DNA of 64,000 nucleotides from Gordonia insulae (GTDB lineage Bacteria; Actinomycetota; Actinomycetes; Mycobacteriales; Mycobacteriaceae): the NCBI RefSeq assembly GCF_003855095.1, contig NZ_CP033972.1, positions 2,728,001 to 2,792,000 on the forward strand, in the 5' to 3' direction. Of this stretch, positions 54,201 through 64,000 are shown one piece after another. The notes beneath the pieces were generated by a model. The model searched no databases and had not been told where the DNA came from. It saw only the letters and a list, made by a program, of their open reading frames with translations. Position numbers and translations under genes: made by a program. Position 1 is the first letter of the stretch. Every line of letters starts with the position of its first letter.

Positions 54201-55870
54201 ATGACTGCACCAGAGTCGAACTGGGATCGCGAGGTCGACTTCCTCGTCGTCGGCAGCGGCGCGGGCGGGCTCACCGGCGCGCTGGCCGCACGTGCCGAAG
54301 GACTGGACACCCTGATCATCGAAAAGGCTGCGGTGTTCGGCGGCAGTACCGCCCTGTCCGGGGGTGGGATCTGGATACCGAACAATCCCACGCTGAAACG
54401 CGCCGGGATCGTCGACGCACGCGAGCGGGTGCGCGCCTACCTCGACGCCGTGGTCGGCGAGCGGGTGCCCACCGCCAACATCGACACCTTCATCGACGAG
54501 GGACCGCGGATGGTCGAGTTTCTCGAGACCACCAGTGCGCACCTGCGATTCCAGTGGTGTCCGGGCTATTCGGACTACCATCCGGAACGTCCCGGTGGGC
54601 GTCCGGAAGGTCGCTCGATCGAGCCGCTGCCGGTCGATCTGCGCAAGCTCGGCGACGACGAGAATCAGCTGCGGCCGGCCGCCTTGGCGACACCGCCCGG
54701 CCTGTTCATCACGTCCAAGGACTTCGTCGCCCTCAACATGGTGATGCGCACCTGGAAGGGCAGGCGTACCGCGTTGCTGACGGGACTGCGTGCCATCAAG
54801 GCGGTCCTGTTGCGTCGCCACATGGACACGCTGGGTCGCGCACTGATCGCCCGGCTCCGGTTGGCGCTGAGCGATGCCGGTGTTCCGCTCCTACTCGAGA
54901 CCCCCATGCAGTCTCTCGTCACCGACCAGTCCGGTGCGGTACTCGGGGTGATCGCCGAGCATCACGGCCGGCAGCTGCGAATCCGGGCACGGGCCGGGGT
55001 GCTGTTGGCGACCGGTGGTTTCGAACACAACCACGAGATGCGCAAACGCCATCTGCCCCGAGGCGGGCAGGACGATTACAGTGCGGCCTCGGTTGACAAC
55101 ACCGGTGACGGCATCACGGCCGGCGTCGACGTCGGCGCGGCCGTCGATCTCATGGACGACGCGTGGTGGATGCCGTCGTTCCAACGGCCCGACGGCATCA
55201 ATCAGGTGCTGGTGTCCGAGCGGTCGATTCCGCGATCGATCATCGTCGACCAGCACGGCCAACGGTTCACCAACGAGGCGGCACCCTATGTGACGTTCGT
55301 ACATGCCCAACTTGCCGGCGGGCACGAACCTGCATGGTTCATCTTCGATCGCACCGCCAAGAACCGGTACCCGATCGGCGGCATCATGCCGGGCCAGTCC
55401 TTCCCGGATGAGTGGTCGCACAGCGGGCTGCTGCACACCGCAGACACGATGGCGGAGTTGGCCGATCAGATCGGGGTGGACGCCGCCGCGCTCACCGCGA
55501 CCTTGCAGCGCTTCAACGGGTTCGCCCGTGCCGGAGCCGATCTCGATCACGGCCGCGGCGACAGTGCGTACGACAACTACTACGGCGACCCCAGCCTCCC
55601 CCACCCCACTCTCGACGTCCTCGATCGCGCGCCCTTCTACGCGTTGCGGATGCGGGCGGGTGACCTCGGCACCAAGGGTGGGCTGGTGTACGACGCCGAC
55701 GCACGTGTCCTGCGCGACGACGGCTCGGTGATCGACGGACTGTTCGCCACCGGCAACACGTCGGCGGCGGTGATGGGCAATGACTACGCGGGTGCCGGTG
55801 CCACCATCGGGCCCGCCATGGTCTTCGGCTACGTCGCCGCCCGCAAAGCCGCCGCCGGACGATCGGGCAC

Positions 55871-55874
<4 letters not shown>
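54201..55874 (+). CDS. 3-ketosteroid dehydrogenase family flavoprotein, copy 3, 557 aa
   Basis: FAD motif VVGSGAGGLTGALAARAEG near residue 16 and loop FGGSTALSGGGIWIPNNP near 45. The C-terminal TGNTSAAVMGNDYAGAGATI segment keeps the KstD-type Tyr (529) and Gly (533), but Pro after Tyr is Ala. An insertion near 150-200 (ITSKDFVALNMVMRTWKG) makes it longer than copy 2 and resembles 3-oxosteroid 1-dehydrogenases of the larger subgroup. A delta4- or 5alpha-type specificity cannot be excluded. The ATG at 54201 has AGGGAG 7 bases upstream; an ATG at 54183 overlaps the isomerase stop. It overlaps the next gene by four bases. Confidence 0.83.
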
Positions 55875-56921
<1,047 letters not shown>

Positions 56922-56922
<1 letters not shown>

Positions 56923-57791
56923 TGTCGATGACCACCACCCTGCCCGCGCTCACCACGCACGAACTGCCGACGTCTCGTGGCAGCTTGCGCTACCACGAAA
57001 TCGGTGCGGGACCCGATCTGCTGTTGTTGCACGGCTCCGGCCCCGGGGTCACCGGCCTGCGCAACTTCCAGGGAAATCTCCCGTTCCTCGCACGGCACTT
57101 CCGTTGCCTGGTCCTGGAATTCCCCGGTTTCGGGGTCAGCGACGACTTCGGTGCGCACCCCATGGTCACCGCCCTCGACGCGGTACACGAGCTGGTGGAC
57201 GGATTGTCCCTCACCGATCTGTCGATCGTCGGCAACTCAATGGGCGGCGGCGTCGCGTTGAGCTACGCTGCCGCCCAGCCGGATCGCGTCGGACGCCTGG
57301 TCACCATCGGCGGGATCGGCAAGAACATCTTCAGTTCCGGACCGAGTGAAGGAATCCGCCTGCTGCAGGAGTTCACCGAGGATCCCAGTCGGGAGCGGCT
57401 GGTTCGCTGGCTGCACTCGATGGTCTATGACCGGGCGTTGATCACCGACGAGCTCATCGACGAACGGTGGGAACAGGCCACCGATCCGTCGACCATGGAC
57501 AGCGCGCGCCGGATGTACGGTTCCGACGCGTTCGCCGCGATGATCACGGCGATGGAGAACTCCGATTCGCCACCGCCATGGTCGATGCTGCACAAGATCA
57601 CGGCCCCGACTCTGATGACCTGGGGTCGCGACGATCGCGTGAGCCCTCTGGACATGGCGTTGATCCCGATGCGCACGATCCCGAACGCCGAACTGCACGT
57701 CTTCCCGCACTGCGGGCACTGGGCCATGATCGAGCAGAAGGCCGCCTTCGAGAACGTGGTCACTGCCTTCCTGCACCGGTCCGACCAGTAG
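56922..57791 (+). CDS. hsaD: Meta-cleavage-product hydrolase, HsaD-like, 289 aa
   Basis: Alpha/beta hydrolase that splits the C-C bond of the ring-cleaved secosteroid (4,9-DSHA) made by HsaC. Oxyanion region LLHGSGPGVTGLRNFQGNLP near 35 and the nucleophile Ser106 in GNSMGGG are present. The Asp238 and His266 members of the triad lie in WGRDDRVSPLD and CGHWAMIE. The IFSSGPSEGIRLL and MVYDRALITDELIDERW segments also follow mycobacterial HsaD. It is not beside hsaC as in mycobacteria but at the end of the kstD-isomerase-HSD operon. Start at ATG 56922 (TGATG junction); ATG 56928 is possible. Confidence 0.87.
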
Positions 57792-57811
57792 CCGGACCTC
57801 CTTCCACGTCT

Positions 57812-57846
57812 GAACGCCACCTCATCTGGCCGATGGGGTGGCGTTC
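57812..57846 (+). terminator. Hairpin terminator after the hsaD-like gene
   Basis: GAACGCCACC pairs perfectly with GGTGGCGTTC across a 15-base loop, 20 bases past the hydrolase stop and before a same-strand flavoprotein gene, which therefore may have its own promoter. Confidence 0.65.
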
Positions 57847-57895
57847 GTGTCTGCATCGCAAGCAAGTCAAACCGTCACCACCACAAGGAGATCAG

Positions 57896-59383
57896 ATGAA
57901 CCCACCCACTTCCGTCCGGCCTGTCGATGCCGCCACCATCGACGGGTACACCCACGAGACCGATGTGGTGGTGATCGGATTCGGCTGTGCCGGTGCGGCC
58001 GCCGCATTGGAGGCCGATGCCGGCGGCGCGGACACGATACTGCTGGAGCGTCAAAGCGGAGGCGGTGGTTCGGCCGCCCTGTCCGGTGGTGAGATCTATC
58101 TCGGTGGGGGCACCGAAACCCAGCAGGCCTGTGGAATCACCGATACCCCTGAAGCGATGGAGAGCTTCCTACTGGCGGCGCTCGGTCCGGGCGCCGACGC
58201 CGAGAAGGTCTCACTCTACTGCCGAGACAGTGTCGCCCACTATCGGTGGCTCGTCGGTCACGGCGTGCCGTTCAAGCCGTCGCTGTGGGAATCGCCGACA
58301 TGGGTACCACCAACCGACGACGGTCTGATGTGGATGGGTGAGAACGCTTTTCCGTTCCGCGACATCACGACACCTGCACCCCGAGGACATCGGGTGACCT
58401 CGGACGGCTTCGGTGGCAAGGTGTTGATGAGTGTCCTCGCCGAATCGATCACGACATCGGGTGTCACCGTGCACACCGATACCGGGGCCGCACAACTCAT
58501 CGTCGACGGCCGGCGGATCGTCGGCGTGCTGGCCCGCCACTTCGGCGAGGTGGTCACCTATCGGGCGCGTTCCGGTGTCGTAATCACCACCGGCGGATTC
58601 GCCGACAATGCGGACATGGTCGCGCAGCACGCCCCACAACTGGTCGGGCTGGGGGTCAACAGCGATGGCGGCGACGACGGACGTGGCATCCGCATGGCGC
58701 AAGCAGCCGGAGCCGCGGTCAAACACATGTCGGCCGGGCAGGTCGGCATCTCCCTGATCCCGGGCATGATGGTGCGCGGGATGATCGTCAACGATCTCGG
58801 CCAGCGCTTCATCAACGAGGACGTCTACCCCGGACTGGTGGGCCAGGCTGCGCTGTTCAAACACGGCCTGCGGGTGTGGGTGATCCTCGACGAACAGGCC
58901 TACGAGGAGGTCCCGGAGATCGAGAGGTGGGGTGTGGTTCCACACTTCGTGGCCGAGACGGTCGCCGAACTCGAGCGTGAGATCGGCATGCCCGACGGCG
59001 CCCTGCAGAACACTGTTGCCGAGTACAACCGCCATGCCGCCGCCGGCACTGATCCCTACTTTCACAAGTCCGCCCGCTGGCTGCGGCCACTTCAAGCGCC
59101 GTTCGCCGCCATCGACGTCCGTAAGGGCATCGCCCCACCGGAATACGGTGCCGCCGGTGGTGGCGGAGCGGAGGTCTTCACACTCGGCGGCGTGTGCACC
59201 ACGGTCGACGGTGCAGTTCTGGATCTCGACGGAGAAGCCATCCCAGGCCTCTTCGCGGCCGGGCGCGCCACGTCGGGCCTGCACTCGTGGGGCTATATCA
59301 GTGGCACTTCACTCGGTGACGGCACGTTCTTCGGTCGTCGAGCGGGCGCGGCGGCCGCTGATTCTTGCTTCCACGCTCCCTGA
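57896..59383 (+). CDS. FAD-dependent oxidoreductase, fumarate reductase/KstD-like but divergent, 495 aa
   Basis: FAD motif VVVIGFGCAGAAAALEADAG near residue 24 and loop GGGSAALSGGEIYLGGG near 58. The C-terminal part reads LFAAGRATSGLHSWGYISG. At the place of the KstD Tyr-Pro-Gly-x-Gly motif it has Tyr-Ile-Ser-Gly-Thr, so the second catalytic Gly of KstD is missing. It probably acts on a different oxo-substrate (for example another ring or a 2-oxo-steroid), or reduces rather than oxidises. The ATG at 57896 has AAGGAG upstream. It is separated from the previous operon by a hairpin. Confidence 0.78.
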   Translation: MNPPTSVRPVDAATIDGYTHETDVVVIGFGCAGAAAALEADAGGADTILLERQSGGGGSAALSGGEIYLGGGTETQQACGITDTPEAMESFLLAALGPGADAEKVSLYCRDSVAHYRWLVGHGVPFKPSLWESPTWVPPTDDGLMWMGENAFPFRDITTPAPRGHRVTSDGFGGKVLMSVLAESITTSGVTVHTDTGAAQLIVDGRRIVGVLARHFGEVVTYRARSGVVITTGGFADNADMVAQHAPQLVGLGVNSDGGDDGRGIRMAQAAGAAVKHMSAGQVGISLIPGMMVRGMIVNDLGQRFINEDVYPGLVGQAALFKHGLRVWVILDEQAYEEVPEIERWGVVPHFVAETVAELEREIGMPDGALQNTVAEYNRHAAAGTDPYFHKSARWLRPLQAPFAAIDVRKGIAPPEYGAAGGGGAEVFTLGGVCTTVDGAVLDLDGEAIPGLFAAGRATSGLHSWGYISGTSLGDGTFFGRRAGAAAADSCFHAP

Positions 59384-59390
59384 GAAATCA

Positions 59391-59429
59391 GCGATGCGTC
59401 ACGAAGGGCCGCCCTTCGTGACGCATCGC
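59391..59429. terminator. Bidirectional hairpin terminator
   Basis: GCGATGCGTCACGAAGGG pairs perfectly with CCCTTCGTGACGCATCGC around a 3-base loop, between the convergent flavoprotein and MFS genes. Confidence 0.85.
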
Positions 59430-59477
59430 TCGTACCTCGCGAGGCTCCTCACGGACCGCATGGAACCGGGTGGAACG

Positions 59478-60977
59478 TCAGGCGGCGCCCAACACCCCTG
59501 GGGTCTCAGTGATTTCGTCGGTCGCGCGGCGTGGCATGGCCAGAGCGGTCAACGCGCCCACCACCGACACGATCGCACCGATCACGAATGCCACCGTGAA
59601 GCCGTGGGTGTCGTAGAACGTGGCGCCCTCGGCGACCATCGCGATGTGCGAGTTGTTCAGCACGGTGAACGCGACCACCGACAGCACCGCCGGGAAGATG
59701 CTCTGACTCACCGCGACGATGCTCGCCGTACTGGCCTGCAGCTCGGGCGACACGGCCTCGATCACCAGGTTGGGGACGGCAGCATACGACATCCCCTGTC
59801 CGAGACCGAGGATCACCGCCCCCAGGATGATCGTCGACTTCTCCGAGTGGTTGAACGCCACCACGAGCAGGCCGAGCGCCATCAATGTCAGACCGGCAAG
59901 CATCAGCAGACGAGGCGCGAACCCGCGACTCACCAACACGCCGACCAGCAGGCCGCCGGCCACGATTGCGATCACCATCGGGAGCTGGAACAACGCGAAG
60001 TCCTCGGCCGACAGACCCCAGCCGTACCCGAGTCCCATCATGCCGGGCACCATCACCATCATCGGCAGCAGCACCGCGAACAGGCCGGAGATCCCGTATG
60101 CCACACCGGCACTCACCGTCGTGAGATACACGGGCCGGCGCCTCAGCACCTCGAGGTCCACCAGCGGGTTCGCGACCGTCCGGGCCGACACCAGCCACGC
60201 CGCCAGTAGTGCCGCGCCGCCGAGTAGATAGGTCAGGGTCGACGTCGCGGACCAACCCCAGGACGGCCCGAAGCTGACTCCGATGAGCACCCCGGCGAGG
60301 CCCGCGCCCAGCAGGACGGCACCAACCAGATCGACGGTGGTCCGTACCCGCAGCGGCGACTCGTCGACGGTGACCAGGATGGCGAATCCGATCGCGACGA
60401 CGACCGCGAACAGGAACCAGAAGATGCTTCGGAACCCGAAGTCGTCGATCAACCAGCCGGTGAGGAACGGCGCCGGCACCGCCACCAGACCCATCCCGGT
60501 CGTGGCAATACTGACAGCCAGCGCAACCGCTCTCGGCGGGAACACATCTCGGATGAGTGAGTACCCGAGGAACAGGCAGGGCACCAGGAAGCCTGCCAGG
60601 GCGCGACCGGCGATCATCACGCCGTAGGACGGTGCAACCGCCGACAACAGGCAACCGGCCGCGGCAAGTGCGACACAGACAAGCAGGAGGCGACGCTTAC
60701 CGAACATGTCGGACAGGCGTCCGATGACGGGCGCGGTGACAGCACCGGTCAAGAGGAACGCAGTCAGGAGCCAGGCTCCCTGCGTGGTCTGATAGTGGGT
60801 GACGATGAACGGCAAGGCTGTGGAGATCATCAGATAGCTGATCGCCAGGACCTCCAGCAGTAACACGATGGAGGCCAGCCCGAGGACGAGCCGTGGCGTC
60901 CAGACCCGGGTGTCATCGGATGGCACCGGTCTGGAGTCAGCGAGCGAATCCTCGCTCGGAGTGGGTTGTACAGGCAT
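59478..60977 (-). CDS. MFS transporter (DHA2-like), copy 2, 499 aa
   Basis: Membrane transporter with 12-14 predicted helices. The loop signature reads GRLSDMFGKRRLLL near 80, and VAVPAPFLTGWLIDDFGFRS and LGYSLIRDVFP are almost the same as in copy 1 at 37791, so the two are paralogs. The ATG at 60977 has GGAAGG upstream. It lies at the far side of the steroid core from copy 1, pointing inward; substrate unknown. Confidence 0.88.
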   Translation of the reverse strand: MPVQPTPSEDSLADSRPVPSDDTRVWTPRLVLGLASIVLLLEVLAISYLMISTALPFIVTHYQTTQGAWLLTAFLLTGAVTAPVIGRLSDMFGKRRLLLVCVALAAAGCLLSAVAPSYGVMIAGRALAGFLVPCLFLGYSLIRDVFPPRAVALAVSIATTGMGLVAVPAPFLTGWLIDDFGFRSIFWFLFAVVVAIGFAILVTVDESPLRVRTTVDLVGAVLLGAGLAGVLIGVSFGPSWGWSATSTLTYLLGGAALLAAWLVSARTVANPLVDLEVLRRRPVYLTTVSAGVAYGISGLFAVLLPMMVMVPGMMGLGYGWGLSAEDFALFQLPMVIAIVAGGLLVGVLVSRGFAPRLLMLAGLTLMALGLLVVAFNHSEKSTIILGAVILGLGQGMSYAAVPNLVIEAVSPELQASTASIVAVSQSIFPAVLSVVAFTVLNNSHIAMVAEGATFYDTHGFTVAFVIGAIVSVVGALTALAMPRRATDEITETPGVLGAA

Positions 60978-61190
60978 CGCGTACCTTCCATGGACATCGA
61001 CCCGTAGACGCCGGGCCGGAACTCAGTGATCGACACCCACAGGATGTGGTGCCAGTCACATCACAGCGGCGCCACATCGCAGGCACCAGCGGGGCGTCCC
61101 ACTGTCCGGGAGGTCCTGCGACGAACGGCCACCAGCCGATCTCTCTCAGCGACAAGTGAATTCAGCCTGTTAAAGCCACCCGAACGAAAA

Positions 61191-61221
61191 CGACGACGTG
61201 ACCCTGCACGGGCCACGTCGT
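61191..61221 (-). terminator. Hairpin terminator of the mycofactocin-type SDR pair
   Basis: GACGACGTG pairs with CACGTCGTC with further interrupted pairing inside, 24 bases past the SDR stop. Confidence 0.65.
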
Positions 61222-61244
61222 CGGTCAGATCCGCGGTCGCTCGC

Positions 61245-62072
61245 TCAGCGCTGGGTCGACCCCGCATCCACCGGCAAGGTCACCGCCGTGATGTAGCGTG
61301 CCTCATCAGAGCCCAGGAACAGCGCGGCGTTCGCTATGTCCTCGGGCTCCACCCACGGAATCGGCAGCATGTTCATCGTCATCGCGGCCTCGGCGAACTC
61401 GGCACGCGTCGGGTTCGCAAGGTCGGGACGGAATGCGCTGCGCACCGCCGCGTTCTGGATCATCGGTGTATCGACGTTGGTGGGATGGACCGAGTTCACC
61501 CGGATTCCGTACGGCGCCAACTCGTTCGCCAACGACCGCATCAGCCCCACCACGCCGTGCTTGGCCGCGGTGTAGTGGGCGACGCCGGACAGCCCCCGAA
61601 GGCCCGCGATCGAACTCGTCAGGATCATGGCCCCGCCGCGCCGTTCGATCAGATGCGGCGCCGCGGCCTTGCAGGTCTGCCACACACCGGTGAGGTTGAT
61701 GTCGATCATCGTGTTCCATGCCTGCTCGTCGAGTTCCACCGCCGGCCCCTTCGAGGTGATACCGGCGGTGGCACAGACGATGTCAAGACCGCCGAGTTCG
61801 GCTACGCCGGCATCGACGGCAGCACGCAGCCGATCACCCTGACGCACATCGACGATGGCGGAAACGACTCGGGCGCCGCGCTCCTGCGCCAGTCGGGCCA
61901 CCTCGGCCAGGTCGTCGGGAGCTGATGGCGCCGTCACGGTGGTCTCGACCTGCCGACAGATGTCCAGTGCGATGACGCTCGCGCCTTCTTCGGCGAACCG
62001 CAACACCTGTGCCCGTCCGATACCGCGTGCCGCCCCGGTGACCAGCGCGACTTTTCCTTCGACGCGTCCCAT
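61245..62072 (-). CDS. Mycofactocin-coupled SDR oxidoreductase, 275 aa
   Basis: Dehydrogenase of the SDR subfamily that keeps NAD tightly bound and passes electrons to mycofactocin. GAARGIGRAQ near 13, then the family insertion beginning ALDICRQVETTV, then INLTGVWQTCKAAAPHLIE, YTAAKHGVVGLMRSLANELA and RVNSVHPTNVDTPMI are hallmarks. CATAG replaces NNAG. The ATG at 62072 overlaps the stop of the upstream SDR by one base (TGATG). No mycofactocin biosynthesis genes are in the window. A steroid alcohol or carveol-like substrate is possible. Confidence 0.85.
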   Translation of the reverse strand: MGRVEGKVALVTGAARGIGRAQVLRFAEEGASVIALDICRQVETTVTAPSAPDDLAEVARLAQERGARVVSAIVDVRQGDRLRAAVDAGVAELGGLDIVCATAGITSKGPAVELDEQAWNTMIDINLTGVWQTCKAAAPHLIERRGGAMILTSSIAGLRGLSGVAHYTAAKHGVVGLMRSLANELAPYGIRVNSVHPTNVDTPMIQNAAVRSAFRPDLANPTRAEFAEAAMTMNMLPIPWVEPEDIANAALFLGSDEARYITAVTLPVDAGSTQR

Positions 62073-62872
62073 CACGACGCCTTCGCCACGAGGCCGGCGT
62101 CCACCACGACGTTGGTGCCGGTGACGAAACGGGCTTCGTCGGACAGCAGGAACAGCACCGCGTTGCTGACATCGACCGCGTCCACCCAGCCGACCCCGAG
62201 CAGGTTGCGGGCAGCGAGCGCCGTCTCGGCATCGTGTTCGCCCGGCTCCTCGAGGTCGGGCCGGAGCTTGGCGAACACCCGGTCGTTGAGGATCATCGAG
62301 GTCCCCACCGAACCGGGGTGCACGGCGTTGACGCGAATACCACTCGCGCCCAGTTCGTTCGCCAAGGTCTGCGCCAGGCCCACGAGGCCGTGCTTGCTGG
62401 CACAGTAGTGTGACGTCCCAGCCGATCCCTTGATGGCGTTGGTGGACCCGATCAGCACCACCGAGCCGCCGGAGACCAGATGCGGCACCGCTGCTTTGAC
62501 GGTGTGCCAGGCGCCGGTCAGGTTGATGTCCAGCACGTGTCGCCACTCGTCATCGTCGATCTCCCATGATCGAGCCGCGGCGGGATAGACACCCGCGTTG
62601 GCGACCACTGCGTCGAGGCGACCGAAGTGTTCGATGCCGCGATACACCGCCGAGGCCAGCTGATCGTAATCGCGGATGTCGGCGAATCCGGAGAAGCACT
62701 CGCCACCGACCCAGTCGATCTCCTTCCCTGTCACGGCGAGATCGTCGGCAGCGGACTCCAGATCGATCGCGATGATCCGAGCGCCCTCGTCGGCGAGCCG
62801 CACGCAGTGGCTTCTCCCCATTCCATTTGCAGCCCCGGTGACCAGGACGACCCGATCACAGAGGCGGTTCAC
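62072..62872 (-). CDS. Mycofactocin-coupled-type SDR oxidoreductase, 266 aa
   Basis: Paralog of the downstream SDR: GAANGMGRSHCVRLADEGA near 13, INLTGAWHTVKAAVPHL, YCASKHGLVGLAQTLANELG and RVNAVHPGSVGTSMI. The insertion after the second strand (AIDLESAADDLAV) is shorter and less typical than in the neighbour, so mycofactocin dependence is less certain. The GTG start at 62872 lacks a strong ribosome site. The two genes form an overlapping operon divergent from kshB. Confidence 0.78.
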   Translation of the reverse strand: MNRLCDRVVLVTGAANGMGRSHCVRLADEGARIIAIDLESAADDLAVTGKEIDWVGGECFSGFADIRDYDQLASAVYRGIEHFGRLDAVVANAGVYPAAARSWEIDDDEWRHVLDINLTGAWHTVKAAVPHLVSGGSVVLIGSTNAIKGSAGTSHYCASKHGLVGLAQTLANELGASGIRVNAVHPGSVGTSMILNDRVFAKLRPDLEEPGEHDAETALAARNLLGVGWVDAVDVSNAVLFLLSDEARFVTGTNVVVDAGLVAKAS

Positions 62873-63052
62873 CGCGTTGTCCCACTGCAGATGTCCATGG
62901 CGGCGACCCTAGGTGCCGCCCTGCGGCGCGGGCGCTGAGTCCTCCCGCTCAGTGGGCGACGGGACGAATCTCTCCCGGACAGCAGAACGCGGGTACACAT
63001 CCGAACTCGCGCGAGGCCCACGATGGCGACAACGCAACTCCAGGAGGTTGGT

Positions 63053-64000
63053 ATGACGATGGTTGCCGCCGACGCTGCCCCGCCGCGCTCCGCATCGGCC
63101 CGGGTCGCCCGGGTCATCGAGGAGACCCGGGACGCCACGTCGTTCGTGTTCACGGTGCCCGACGACCGTTCACACGATTTCGCCTATCGCCCTGGCCAGT
63201 TCCTGACCCTGCGCATCCCCAGCGATCGGGGCGGCTCGGTGGCGCGGTGCTATTCACTGTCGAGTTGCCCGGTCACCGACGCCGACCTGACGGTGACCGT
63301 CAAACGCACCGCCGGCGGCTACGGCTCCAACTGGCTGTGCGACAACATCTCCGAAGGGGATGTCATCGAGATCCTCCCCCGGCCGGGGTGTTCACACCCG
63401 AGTCTCCCGACCACGATCTGCTCCTGTGGGGCGCGGGCAGCGGAATCACGCCGTTGTTGTCGATCCTCACGACGTCGTTGGCGTCGGGCACCGGTCACGT
63501 GGCGCTGGTCTATGCGAATCGGGATGCGGACTCGATCATCTTCGCCGACGAACTGCGCGATCTCACAGCGCGTCATCCGGACCGGCTGACGGTGATCCAC
63601 TGGCTGGAGACGGCTCGGCAGCGACCTACGCCTGATCAGCTTGCGCAGCTGGGCGCGCCATTCTCCGAGCGACACTCATTCATCTGCGGCCCGGCCGGTT
63701 TCATGACGACTGTCCGGGAAGCATTGACCCGACTGAACGTTCCGCGATCACACGTACACGCCGAGGTCTTCACGTCACTGAGCGGCGATCCGTTCGTGGC
63801 GCCCGCACCCGCACCCGCACCCGAGACCCTCGACCCAGATGCGGCAACTGTGGAGATCGACACCGACGGCGCCAGCCACACGATCAGCTGGCCACGCTCA
63901 CAGAGCCTGCTGGAGGCGATGCTCGCACGTGGCCTCGACGTCCCGTTCTCCTGCCGCGAGGGCCGGTGTGGGACCTGCGCCGCTGTCGTGGTCGAGGGCG
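63053..64000 (+). pseudogene. kshB: 3-ketosteroid 9alpha-monooxygenase reductase KshB, frameshifted and cut by window end
   Basis: KshB passes electrons from NADH through FAD and a [2Fe-2S] cluster to KshA. The ATG at 63053 has AGGAGG 6 bases upstream. FAD binding is in YRPGQFLTLRIPS and RCYSLSS. The frame is lost after IEILPRPG and the correct one resumes with VFTPESPDHDLLLWGAGSGI. One G added to the GGGG run at 63385-63388 joins them. The NAD domain continues to FICGPAGF. The plant-type cluster motif CREGRCGTC is visible before the window ends, and the last ligand lies outside. Since kshA is intact, a consensus error is more likely than a true mutation. Confidence 0.88.

Overview
The window is a high-GC, densely coding stretch of chromosome whose genes are almost entirely catabolic. 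KshA, KshB, HsaA-HsaG, KstD, mycofactocin-type SDRs and KstR-type operator boxes point to an actinobacterium of the Mycobacteriales (Gordonia-, Rhodococcus- or Mycobacterium-like). The genus cannot be fixed from the sequence alone. I found no tRNA, rRNA, CRISPR, insertion sequence or phage gene.

Layout. (1) 1-9504: CoA-ester degradation: a partial enoyl-CoA hydratase, a double-hotdog hydratase, an acyl-CoA ligase, a frameshifted small protein, an SDR, a thioesterase, a two-domain acyl-CoA dehydrogenase, a second hydratase and a nitronate monooxygenase-type flavoprotein. (2) 9577-14968: a FadR-type regulator beside a perfect palindrome, an unrecognised protein, a VOC protein, a first ketosteroid dehydrogenase and a regulator made of two complete GntR/FCD units. 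(3) 15366-19146: a first hydratase / acetaldehyde dehydrogenase / aldolase set, divergent from an IclR regulator. (4) 19175-37753: a block in which every divergent promoter, and one promoter facing a single operon, carries a variant of one operator (ACCGAC followed by GGTC). It holds two paralogous TetR regulators, a three-component P450 system, a Baeyer-Villiger monooxygenase, a cyclase-family hydrolase, four SDRs, an acyl-CoA ligase, an acyl-CoA dehydrogenase, an enoyl-CoA hydratase, a fused 2-oxo-acid dehydrogenase E1 and two SnoaL-like proteins. (5) 37791-64000: the steroid region proper: MFS transporters, hsaEGF under two KstR-type boxes, kshA-hsaA-hsaC, an IclR-esterase pair, PadR and hsaB, a second (frameshifted) Baeyer-Villiger monooxygenase, a tightly overlapped kstD-ketosteroid isomerase-kstD-small Cys protein-HSD-hydrolase operon, a fourth flavoprotein, two mycofactocin-type SDRs and a frameshifted, window-truncated kshB.

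How they work together. KstD and KshAB open ring B of steroids. HsaA/HsaB, HsaC and the HsaD-like hydrolase hydroxylate, cleave and split ring A, and HsaE/G/F take the 2-hydroxydienoate to pyruvate and an acyl-CoA. HSDs, isomerase and acyl-CoA enzymes adjust the ring substituents and degrade the side chain or C/D rings. Block 4 reads as a separate coregulated pathway, probably for an alicyclic or terpenoid-like compound: P450 hydroxylation, SDR oxidation, Baeyer-Villiger lactonisation, hydrolysis, CoA activation and beta-oxidation. That assignment is inference.

Three genes (3266-3573, 50401-52040 and 63053-end) are each broken by an apparent loss of one base. In two the repair site is a four-base C/G run, and in the third such a run is the preferred of two candidate sites. 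This suggests consensus errors rather than three independent pseudogenes.
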